A stretch of 64,000 nucleotides of DNA from assembly GCA_030386875.1 (NCBI GenBank), contig CM059558.1:8379501-8443500 (forward strand), written 5' to 3'. Made by a program: the position numbers and the translations under genes. The notes beneath the pieces were generated by a model. It saw nothing but the letters and a program-made list of their open reading frames with translations. It was not told the origin of the DNA and searched no databases. The stretch is from Morinoia aosen (lineage: Eukaryota; Arthropoda; Malacostraca; Amphipoda; Talitridae). Shown here in pieces: positions 10,295-19,558 of the stretch (the first letter of the stretch is position 1; each line of letters begins with the position of its first letter).

Positions 10295-11008
10295 AAAAAA
10301 CTCAATAAATATTCATTTTTATTACGATTCCACATAATATTTTATACTTCATGTTATGTGACAATATAACAGTTTTTTGCAGAATTGGTAGGATAGACAA
10401 ATGTGCAAATGGTGTGCATCTATTGTGCATTAAATATTATAATAATATTAATGGTATTTTCCAAATTCTAGTTTCTATATATTTTAGATATCTGTTCTAA
10501 TATTTACCTATCAATAAATAGTCTAATAAAGCTAAAATTATTCGTGATGATCAAAGAATACATGGGTTTGTTTCATTTACGACACAAATTTGACACATGT
10601 AGAAATATACAGCAAAATCGTGTTGTACCATATATAAAACAAACTGAGAAACTATGCATAAAATATATTTATTTGATGTATTCATTATATTTCTCATCAT
10701 TAAATCAAATTAATGATACTTATACACTAGCATAAATTTTTACTCACCAATATATTGCGTGATACTCCTGCTATTGCGAAAATAATGGCACTGCTGCATC
10801 AACATCTGCACTTGGCAGTGATGGCATCCCAACTGAGCTCTACCGCAAGAGGGCAGTGTTAAACACGCGTCATACGCGTTCATTTTGTGTAAGGTTTATC
10901 TCGTTAGCGATAAAAACCGTATAAATGGCCTCATCTCAAATACTTAGTTCTATATACCATGAAATTAGGTATGTGTCATATTCGACACACCATGCAGTGA
11001 TGGGTTAA

Positions 11009-11550
11009 GTATTCACTTCCCCAGCCCCACTAATATTTTTGGATGATAAAATTTATTGTGTTATTAACTAAAACATCCTAGAAGTGGGTTAAGGCTCCGC
11101 AGGGTTGGCTAATAATAAATTGCAAGTACCCAAACATACGTTAACAGCTCCAGCTCAAGCGCGCAACTGACGAACTGCTATGGAAGAAGGAAGACGAAAT
11201 TTCAAAGTTAAAAAACTCGAAAATAATGCATCAGCGATCAGAATTTCATTCGTGTTAAACGTTTTTAAATGTGTTCCTCAGTTATGCTTCGGAACGGAAT
11301 TTTCAATTTCCGTGAGTGCATTAAATTGCATATTGACTAAAAAATGTGAAAAAAATCAGCATGGTTTTATGGGTGTATAAATGTTAATATCCATGTTGTG
11401 GTACGATTTTTTTAAAAACATGATTTTTTGTAAAAAACATATGAAATAAAACAGCATGGTTTTTTTGATGACATAAAATATATTTATACTGTTTTTTATT
11501 CATGATTTTTAGTAAAAAAAAATGTTACAAAAAAAGCATGTTTTTTTTTT
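11009..11550. repeat. Fragments shared with the 13.5-13.9 kb region
   Basis: About 11050-11150 is the reverse complement of about 13785-13875, sharing GGTTGGCTAATAATAAATT on this strand. About 11190-11290 matches 13568-13650 in the same orientation (AATAATGCAT plus AGCGA.CAGAAT). From 11380 there are AT-rich repeats of CATGATTTTTTGTAAAAAAC. No gene is seen. Confidence 0.65.
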
Positions 11551-11963
11551 GGTCACATAAAATACATTAATATCCATGTTCTTTAGTCATGATTTTTTGT
11601 AATAAAAACATCAAAAGGAAACCATACAGTTAAAGTGGTGGCAGATAACCCACAATTACCTAGAGGAGTCGAAGAGGAACAGCAGGAGACACAGAACTTA
11701 TACTGATGGAGTCAAAATTCAGAACTTACTATCTCTACTATGTCAGATTTTTTGGTCACATGTAAATAAAATCATAGTAGAGATAGTAAGCTCTGAATTT
11801 TGACTTCATCAATATAAGTTCTATGTCTCCTGCTGTTCCTCTTAGACTCCTCTAGGTAATTGTGGGTTATCTGCCACCACTTTAACTGTATGGTTTCCTT
11901 TTGATGTTTTTATTACAAAAAATCATGACTAAAGAATATGGATATTACTGTATTTAATGTGTC
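11551..11963. mobile_element. Long inverted repeat (foldback element), arms about 190 bp
   Basis: The left arm (11551-11742) and right arm (11773-11963) are near-perfect reverse complements around a spacer of about 30 bp. They contain GGAAACCATACAGTTAAAGT and its complement, and CTAGAGGAGTC and GACTCCTCTAG. A transcript would fold into one long hairpin. It is probably a MITE. The transposon class is unknown. Confidence 0.9.
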
Positions 11964-12505
11964 CAAAAAAAAAAACAGACATATACTTAATAAAATTTGA
12001 CAAATTTGACTTAATAACAATATTTTTTGGTCTAATAATTATGAACTTGATTAGTGGTTCTTAGTTAGGGTGACGTAAATCATTTAATTTTTTAATATGT
12101 AATTGGAATTTGAAGTGTCTTTCTGTCAATATTTCTAGATAATTAATTGAGAGAATTGAATGCTTTACTGGTAAATGTGAAGGAATGGACAGTAATCGAT
12201 TTTCCACTTTTCGGTGCCTAAACCTAGTTAATGACATCGAAATAAACAAGTTTTCTTCTATGCAATTTCCGTCTGAAATGAGTATTTTACGAGTTATAGA
12301 GGTATGTTAATGTTTGTCTATGTTGATGAATATGATTGAAAAAACAGCTACTAATCGATTTTTGCATTTTTATTGCTTGAATCATGGTAATATCAAAACA
12401 AACTACTTTTCTTCTATACACTCTTGGTCAATATTGAGTTTAATGTTGTCAGCGATTTAATAATTTTGTTGCAAGAATCAATAAAGGAACACATTTTAAA
12501 ATGTT

Positions 12506-13054
12506 GGTAAATGTTGAGGATTAACCGGGAATCGATATTTGATTTTTCGGTGCCTAAACATAGTAAATTAGATGGAAATAAACTAGTTTTCTTCTATGCA
12601 CTTCCCATCGTAAATAAGTATTTTGTGAGTTATTGCGGTGAATAAGTTACCGAAACTCAATGTTTTGAAGCGGGAAGTAATTCATCAAGCCCGGCGAATG
12701 ACAACGCTGCAATGGAGTCTCGCTTTTGGCAATGGTAGTTATCAAAGACAAAACTTTACCCACCGCGCTGACTCGTAAAATATTCATTTGTTGAAAAAAG
12801 TGTATAGAAGAAAAGTAGTTTATTTCGATGTTATTACCATGATTCAAGCAACCAAAATTAAAAAATTAATGAGGAGCTGTTTATTCAAGCGCATTCAACA
12901 TCAAAGACAATACTAAATCTACCGCTATAAGTCATACAATACTCATTTACGACAAAAATTGCTTGGAACAAAACTTGTTTATTTCGATCTAATTCACTAT
13001 GTTTACGATTCGAAAAGTAGAAAATCGATTCCCGGTTAATCCTCTACATTTACC
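12506..13054. mobile_element. Foldback MITE with 8-bp target duplication, copy 3
   Basis: The left end GGTAAATGTTGAGGATTAAC pairs with the right end GTTAATCCTCTACATTTACC. It is flanked by exact AAAATGTT on both sides (12498-12505 and 13055-13062). The length is 549 bp, as in copies 1 and 2, but the end sequences differ, marking a subfamily (GGTAAATG against GGTAAATC). Confidence 0.9.
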
Positions 13055-13062
13055 AAAATGTT

Positions 13063-13615
13063 TTTCATGAATGACATTCTGCTCGCTGATGCGTTAGTTT
13101 TGAGTTATTCAACTTTCATGAGCGTCGTTCATGAACTGTCCTTTGCCCGTCAAAGGACAGGATGTTCCAACAGCGCAGCGAGCGCACCAAGCAGAATTTA
13201 TTTAATAACAGAAGCTAACCCCCTAGTACAAACGTAAACAGGAAAGGTCGTTAGGGGGAGCCACAGTTCTTCTAGTGAAAATGATAAATGAAGGTTCTAA
13301 CGCACCTATTAGGGTGATGTCCGCAATTGTGTTTACATCAGCTCCAAGATGGCGGCCACCCGGTATGGTCGCCGCCATCTTGGAGCTGATGTAAACGGAA
13401 GTCACCCTAATTGATGGGTTAGAACCTTTATTTATAATTTCCACTAAAAGAACTGTGGCTCCCCCTCACGACCCAACCTGTCTACGTTTGTAATAGCGGG
13501 TTAGCTAACGTGTTTGAGTAAATTCCGCTTGGCGCGCTCACTTCCTTTGGCGCTCAAAAGCCAACTTCAAAGTTGAATGATTAAAAAATAATGCATTAGC
13601 GAGCAGAATGTCATT
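13063..13615. mobile_element. Palindromic foldback element
   Basis: The outer arms share ATGACATTCTGCTCGCT (left, 13071 on) and its complement AGCGAGCAGAATGTCAT (right, near 13595-13611). Inside, about 13158-13356 is the reverse complement of about 13371-13556. The core is a perfect 26-bp arm pair at 13331-13356 and 13371-13396 with a 14-nt loop. A separate perfect 10-bp stem, CTGTCCTTTG/CAAAGGACAG, lies near 13137-13162. There is no coding capacity. Confidence 0.88.
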
Positions 13616-14197
13616 TGTGTAAAATGTCTTCAAATCTTCCATATTGTTAATTAACTATGGCAACAAAATCATTTAAATCATTGGCAACATTAAACGCAAT
13701 ATTGACCACACTATTTGCGGCAAATGAGTATTTCACGAGTTAGAGCGGTAGGTTTTATTTGTTGTGCGATTGAGCTGTTAGAGTATGTTTGGGTACTTTG
13801 TAATTTATTATTAGCCAACCCTGTGGAGCCCGAACCTACTTCTAGGATCTTTTAGTTTATAACACAATAAAGGTTACCACCCACAAATAACAAGTTATAG
13901 CGGGATTTTAATTTTCGTCTTAGATGGAGGGAATGCACTCGATCATTCGAGCGTGTCAGAAGGGAGAGTCCATCTTAGTCTCCCTGTCTGACGCGCTCAA
14001 ATTTCTTTCCGCTTCAAACACTAGAGTTAAGGTAAGTAATTCACCGCTATAACTCGTAAAATATTCATTTCAGACGGAAAGTGCATAGAAGAAAACTTGT
14101 TTTTTTTTAATCTAATTAACTATGTTTAGGCACCGAATAGTGGAAAATCGATTACTGTCCATTCCTTCACATTTACTGCTTTTTCCTATGAATTTTT

Positions 14198-14667
14198 GAA
14201 AAATGTTGAGGAGAATGTACTAATTGATTTTCAAAATTTTTATTGCTTGAATCATAGTAATTACATTGATGTAAGCAACTTTTCTTCTCTGCACTTTTGG
14301 GGGGAAATGAGTTTTTTAACGAGTTATAGCGGTGACCTACATTATGAAACTGAACTGAACTAACCTATCCTAACGTAAGTTCTTGTGACCTAAGGAAACC
14401 TTACATAACATAAATTAACCTAACACACCCTAACGATCATTTGAGCATGTTGGAAGAGAGTCCCTTACTCTGTAGTCTTCCCTTCAGAACAATTTCTCTG
14501 GCTTGAAAGACTAGAATTGCGGTGTGTAAACTTTCACTATAACTTGTTAAATACTCATTTTCCTGGGAAAGTGCATAAAAGAAAATTTATTTCATTTTGA
14601 TGTAATTACTTTGGTTCAAGTAGCAAAATTTCAAAAATCGATTAGTACGTTCTCCTTAACATTTACC
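14198..14667. mobile_element. Foldback MITE with 8-bp target duplication, copy 4
   Basis: The right end reads CTCCTTAACATTTACC. The left end, GAAAAATGTTGAGGAG, is its decayed partner. The flanks GAATTTTT (14190-14197) and AAATTTTT (14668-14675) match at 7 of 8 bases. The interior holds CCTAA-containing stretches (14355-14435). Confidence 0.75.
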
Positions 14668-14679
14668 AAATTTTTTTAT

Positions 14680-16160
14680 AAATAAAAAAATTCAAGAGAA
14701 ATAAGCCCTTGAGCATTCACAGCATGTTTATAACATTCAAATAAACAGTTATAACCCATCAAGTTTTTGGAACTTACCCATACTCCCTCCCCCAAAGATA
14801 CAATTTTTTAAATTGCAATTTCTCAGCCAATATCTGACATAGAGGCAAATAGTTTTTCTTTGTTTGATTTACAATATAAATATCTACAATGCTGAGCTAC
14901 AGTGCTTTGTTTTTGCGTTAAAAAAGTTGACAAATTTGAATATTAAAAACAATTATTTCATTTCTATGGACGTTGAAAAAATTTCTCATCAACTTATCAA
15001 AACCATCATAGCTAGCATTTATAGGTCTCACCTTGATCTTCACAATGCAAAAAAGATCTTCTCAATAGGTGAAAACTATACAAAATATTGAGCTGCGAAG
15101 TCTGAAAGACTTGTTCTGAAAAAGTGGAGATCAAAGTTACCAAGCACCACAGCACATATAATACAATGTTTCACACCCTTGTTTTCCTTCTAAACCTACA
15201 AATTAATATACCACTATTAAGCCTAAAATATTGTAAATAAGTTTTCCATAGTTGTAATAAGTCACTACTGCTAAAAAGTCACAAATACTGGCTGCAAACT
15301 GCAGAGCAATCATTTTTAGGGCAGTGCAGTCATGCGGCCATTGCGTTGCTTTTGGTTATTCAAACGTTCAAACAGTCGTTCAAATGCTTTTTCTCTTTAT
15401 TATTAGACCAATATTTGTCTTTTTACTGTAGTTTTAACAATTTCTTCGTAGTTTTAACAATTTCTTCACCTTCAATACTTTCACTAGCTTTCCGCTAATG
15501 CTTCAACAGGTTTTGGGTAAAGCAGACTCCTAAATTAGATTTTCTGAGCATTTCACAGGGTGCCCAAATGCACAAACGACTCACTAAGAAGATCAGCAGA
15601 CCACTAAAGCTTTCTGCTTGTTGAACTGGTGTGTAAAATATAAAAAACAAAAAAATTGGGGCAACAAACTGCAGCCCGGAAGTACAACTGAGCTTGTGCA
15701 GAAAAGGTTGAAGAGTGGTCAAATTTTGGGGGCTGGGCTACCAAAACAGGATATTTACCTTTTCTACATGATGAAGGAAAGGTTACGGTACATTTTTCTG
15801 CAATAATCTCATTGTAGAATTTTAGCCAAAAGAAAAATGCTTAATTCCCTTACAAGAGCTATGTATTCTATTACTAGTTTTTTAGTTCTGTAGAAATTTT
15901 TATCGAAGGAATAGTGTTCTGAAACAAACTACTATGTTGCATTTTTTTGCAGTAATTAAATTTTAATTGAAAAACAGACTCTAAATGTTGAAAAAGAAAG
16001 ACTCATGCTACACTTTAAAATGCTGTGCAACTTCCCTCTCAATACAGATGTGAAGGGTAATGGTACTATTGGATCTGTCTGAATTAGGTTATTGAAAAAA
16101 CCCTGTCAGCACGTTATTTAAAATTTATGTGATGATTTGGTCTGTCACAAACAGACTCAA
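14680..16160. other. Intergenic, no feature recognised
   Basis: The sequence is AT-rich. Open stretches of 60-75 codons on both strands show no recognisable motif. A 21-bp direct repeat, TAGTTTTAACAATTTCTTC-like, lies at 15430-15470. Confidence 0.4.
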
Positions 16161-16164
16161 CAGA

Positions 16165-16545
16165 TAAATCCTATTCCCTCTAGGAGGATGCAACTATGGT
16201 ATATTTTGGAATTAGCACTTTCATGTTGAAGATTTGAGATCCTAGGTGGGAGTTACATAGGCTTTTTTATAAAAGTTTAATTTTGTTTTGTTTTGTTGTA
16301 AAACATCTTTTTTTGGTTCACTGCTGTCCTGATTTTCAGCACCTCTGTTTTCACTCTTCAACTTTCATCTGGTTTCTAAACCTTTTTTCTGAAGTTTCTG
16401 TTACTGTGTGCACAAGTTCTTGAGTGGGAACCCAATTGGTGCAATAGATTTTAAGTTCCCTTCTTTTCTACTAAGTGGAGCCTTCATACTTCCATTCTTT
16501 AAACATGTTTTTTTTTGGGGATAAGGAAGACTAAATTAACTAATC
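16165..16545 (+). repeat. Family A dispersed repeat, copy A2
   Basis: The copy shows GGAATTAGCAC, a T-rich tract, TTCACTGCTGTCCTG and ATTTTCAGCACCTC in the same order and orientation as copy A1. It is diverged toward both ends. Confidence 0.8.
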
Positions 16546-16628
16546 AATCACTCATCCTATTTGACATAGCTTAATCCATCCTCTATTTATCATTTCAAAC
16601 AAACAAAATGTTTTGTTTATACTTCAAA

Positions 16629-17520
16629 ATGGCTTCCCAGCACTAGATACCAGTAGAAGTTCTTGCACTTCTTCGTGCGGGACACCCAGTGAAAGGTCGC
16701 AAATCTTGTTGGGATGTTTGGCATGATCATCTACTCGATCAAGAAGTACATGGACAATGGTGGATGGCAGTGGTCTAAAGAGTGGTTTGGATCGAGATAT
16801 CTCCCTGGATGCCATTCAAAGTAGTCTCTTGACGTCTGTATGCCAACACGCAATGAGACTCGGCATTGAAGCGGCGACAGTGAGATGAGCTGGTGCAAAG
16901 TTGGGCGGCAAGCCCCTTTTCATTGTGGAAAGACCACTGCTCACACCAGCCATCCGTTCCTTGAATATTGCGAGAGACTCGTGAATGTCAATGATCTCAA
17001 GTCTGTACCGGCTAGTCAGATAATCATCCTAGATGAGAAAACTTGGACAGTGTGAGAAACAGAAGGAACAATCGCTACTAGCCCCTTGGGGAAGAGGGCA
17101 AGAGTACCCACACTTTGTCAACAACGAAACATCCAGAATTTGCCGTTTTGCTTGTTTTCATTGCATCAAATGGCGAGTGATGTCTCTGAGCTGGTTCCTG
17201 ACCGGGTATTTGCTGACAGCAAGGGAGTACAAGTACAAGTTACCTATGTAAGATGCTAGATCCCTGGATCAATAACTCATTTGACATGTCATCTGTCACT
17301 GTTATGCTTCAACAGGATGGTGCCCTAGCACACACATCCTATCAAATGCTACATTTCTACAAGAGCAAACATCACCACCCGTGCAATGTTCGTCATCCAT
17401 ATACCACCGAGAGGAATGGATGGCCATGAGCTCGGACTACGTTGTCTACAGCTGCAGGGACTTCAGATGCCATTTTGGTGGCATCATTACTTGGAATGGC
17501 AGTTATATTGAATAAATTTA
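16629..17520 (+). pseudogene. Tc1/mariner-superfamily transposase relic
   Basis: The relic shows an N-terminal IPVEVLALLRAGHPVK helix-turn-helix-like stretch (near 16645). ASQIIILDEKTWTV holds the first catalytic Asp (near 17015-17055). The stretch VMSLSWFLTGYLLTAREYK lies near 17180-17235, and PWINNSFDMSSVTV near 17258-17300. LQQDGALAHTSYQML holds the second catalytic Asp (near 17308-17350). The third acidic residue would lie near 17400, which is too decayed to place. Stops and frameshifts are frequent. The order and the D...QQDGA.AHT spacing are those of a DDE transposase of the Tc1/mariner superfamily. The subfamily is not assigned. Confidence 0.65.
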
Positions 17521-17524
17521 AACA

Positions 17525-17985
17525 TTGAACACTTGTTTCTAATGACCCAAAGTTTTACTTACTTTGATCAAGGAGTTTATAGTACCTAGGGTAGAATTTA
17601 GGTTTAGGATTTTTTGTGTTTTCAGCCCACACAGTTTGATTGTTGGTGTAAATCTAATCCAGGTATGCGCTATAATGATTTGATGCACAGCAAGCTATAA
17701 TTTCTTCCTTAATATACTAAAACCATTGAAAAAAATTCCATTTCCACCACAAGTTCAAATTGAAAGACCTTTTGTACAATTCAGAAAAAAACATGAAATT
17801 TTGAGCATTTAATCTAAAATTTATTTATTCCTGGTTCAGGACAGTAAGGATGAGTCATGTGCTTTTCTTTACAAGAGTATATAACATCATGTTGTGAGCT
17901 GCACTGAAGTATACATTTAATTTGTTACTACTTCAAAACAAGAATGCTGCATTTTTAAAAAATTTTTGATCTGTTCTAGCAAAGG
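17525..17985. other. Intergenic, no feature recognised
   Basis: AT-rich sequence between the transposase relic and the next family A copy. No gene or structured repeat is seen. Confidence 0.4.
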
Positions 17986-17989
17986 TGAT

Positions 17990-18310
17990 GAAATAGTATA
18001 GGTAGCACAAGGGGGAAAATGTGAAGTCCCTAAGCTGAAGTTCAGGTAGGCCTTTTTTATAAATAGAATTTTTTTTGTTCTTTGCCATTTTTTTCTTAGC
18101 CCTGTTTTTACACCTACTTTTTTCATCAATTTATATAGTATTTTGTTAGTTCCTTCTTTAACATACTGTTTTTCTGCACAGGGGATCTTGTGGGGAAAAC
18201 CTTGGGCATAGATTCCTTGTTTCCTCACTACATAATAAATGGTATCTTCATCTTTTATTCCTTTTGAGCACCGTCATTGTGGATGGGATTGCTCAACACT
18301 TTGAGTTCAA
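17990..18310 (+). repeat. Family A dispersed repeat, copy A3
   Basis: The copy shows AGGTAGGCCTTTTTTATA, a T-rich stretch, ACATACTGTTTTTCTGCAC, GGGCATAGATTCC and AAATGGTATCTTC. It has the same orientation as A1 and A2 and is moderately diverged. Confidence 0.82.
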
Positions 18311-18342
18311 TGTGAGCCACCAATGGTACACAAAGGGAATTA

Positions 18343-19325
18343 GAAAATTAAAAACAAGGAACACTGCTCGCAGGTCAAGCATTATTTAATATTACACATT
18401 GTCAAATCCATGAAATGTTTCAGAGTCCTGCTCCATCCTCAGTAAGTACAGTCTGAAAAAACATAAAAGACAAAAGTTTGTCAGACATGTTAGAAAAGAA
18501 AATTGATCGAAAACTCGTGTAAAAACTTCCAGCAGATAAAAGCTATTCATGCTGTTAAAAACGGGTTTTTCTTTGACCATGTACAATGATTCCAAAATTC
18601 TTAGTTCTGAATCATTAACACATTAAGTGCGGCGTGACCCACCGGTGGTCATTTAGGTGATTTTCATAATGCTGCTGGCCGACCAGCAGTCACTGACTCA
18701 ATTTTTGTAAATACTAAATGAAAGTTAAATGAAGGCATGATCCAGTCAGTGTTTGCTATTTTCAAAATTTCTTACTACAATTGACTCTAAATTTGAGCTG
18801 GATATTGAACTTCAGTTTAACCCGCTGCACTTAACGTGTTAATAGCATTGCACAATAGTTCAAATTGATCTTCAGCAACTCTAGCACCACACTCTGGAGT
18901 CACACAGAAGAATGAGGTAGTTGCGCAAGAGGCCTCCCGGTACGATGACTAACTCTATGATGCTGGGCAATCCTTAGATAAAATGGCAAGATCATCTTAC
19001 CGACAGGATGTAATGTTTTACATAACGATTGCCCAGCATTGTGGAGTTAGTCATCGTATCGGGAGGCTTCTTGCGCAACCGCCTAATTCTTCCGTGCAAC
19101 TCCCTGCAGAGAAATGTGGTGCTGGAGTTACTGATCAATTCAAAATATTGTGCAGTGCATTTGATGATTTGGAACTATGAATTTTAGAATCATTGTACAA
19201 AGCCAAAGTTCTTATTTGCTGGAAGTTATCACATTGGTTTTTCGATCAATTTTCTTTTTTAACACGATGTGTTATATTAAAAATTGCTTAACCTACAAGC
19301 AGTGTTCCTCGTTTTTAAATTCCTA
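18343..19325. mobile_element. Large inverted repeat element with a nested MITE
   Basis: Outer sequence AAAAACAAGGAACACTGCT (about 18350) pairs with AGCAGTGTTCCTCGTTTTT near 19300-19318. The inner arms 18843-18972 and 19027-19160 pair closely (TGCTGGGCAATC with GATTGCCCAGCA). The 220-bp TTAA-flanked MITE at 18619-18838 interrupts only the left arm, so it arrived later. No coding capacity is recognised. Confidence 0.82.
18619..18838 (+). mobile_element. TTAA-flanked 220-bp MITE, copy B1
   Basis: The ends are CACATTAAGTGCGGCG and GCTGCACTTAACGTG, an inverted pair of about 16 bp. TTAA flanks both sides (18615-18618 and 18839-18842). The body carries CCACCGGTGG and GGCATGATCCAGTC. TTAA duplication points to piggyBac or Kolobok mobilisation. 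Copy B2 (23931-24150) has exactly the same length. Confidence 0.9.
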
Positions 19326-19349
19326 ATGAACATTTGATCAAAGAAAAAT

Positions 19350-19554
19350 TTTTTTCCTCGACATCACAGAAGGAATTATCATAATGCTGCTGATTGACCA
19401 GTAATTAAAAATTCCATTTTCATAGATACTTGATGAAAACTAAATGGAAGTATGATTAGTTCATGTTTGCTTTTTGTCAACATTATTTATGACTATTGAT
19501 TTCAAACTTGAATTGAATATTAAACTTCAGTTTTACCAGCCACAGTCAAAGTGC
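19350..19554 (+). repeat. Degraded MITE copy B3
   Basis: The sequence ATCATAATGCTGCTGATTGACCAG and the following stretch track copy B1 to its 3' end, AAAGTGC, which runs straight into TTAA at 19555. The copy is more diverged than B1 and B2. Confidence 0.7.
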
Positions 19555-19558
19555 TTAA

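Larger units (their letters stand above)
7950..11004 (-). mobile_element. Decayed piggyBac-like element (limits inferred)
   Basis: The minus-strand transposase relic (8618-9590) and an acidic minus-strand ORF (10004-10294) lie between TTAA at 7946-7949 and TTAA at 11005-11008. The inner flanks are GACCCATCA on the left and TGATGGG on the right, a possible short inverted end. A foldback MITE (8009-8556) and a family A repeat (9600-9945) are inserted inside. The transposase relic is clear. The exact ends are a proposal, because the left inverted end is weak. Confidence 0.45.
12170..14177. mobile_element. Outer foldback element with nested insertions, same family
   Basis: Left end GGTAAATGTGAAGGAATGG and right end CCATTCCTTCACATTTAC are paired, and the complementarity continues inward for about 50 bp. 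Flanking bases GCTTTACT and GCTTTTTC match only in part, so the target duplication is decayed. The interior holds the intact copy at 12506-13054 and a large palindrome at 13063-13615. Confidence 0.72.

Noticed and set aside
14350-14435. CCTAA-containing stretch as an interstitial telomere array
   Set aside because: The pentamers are scattered and not tandem, and lie inside a foldback element.
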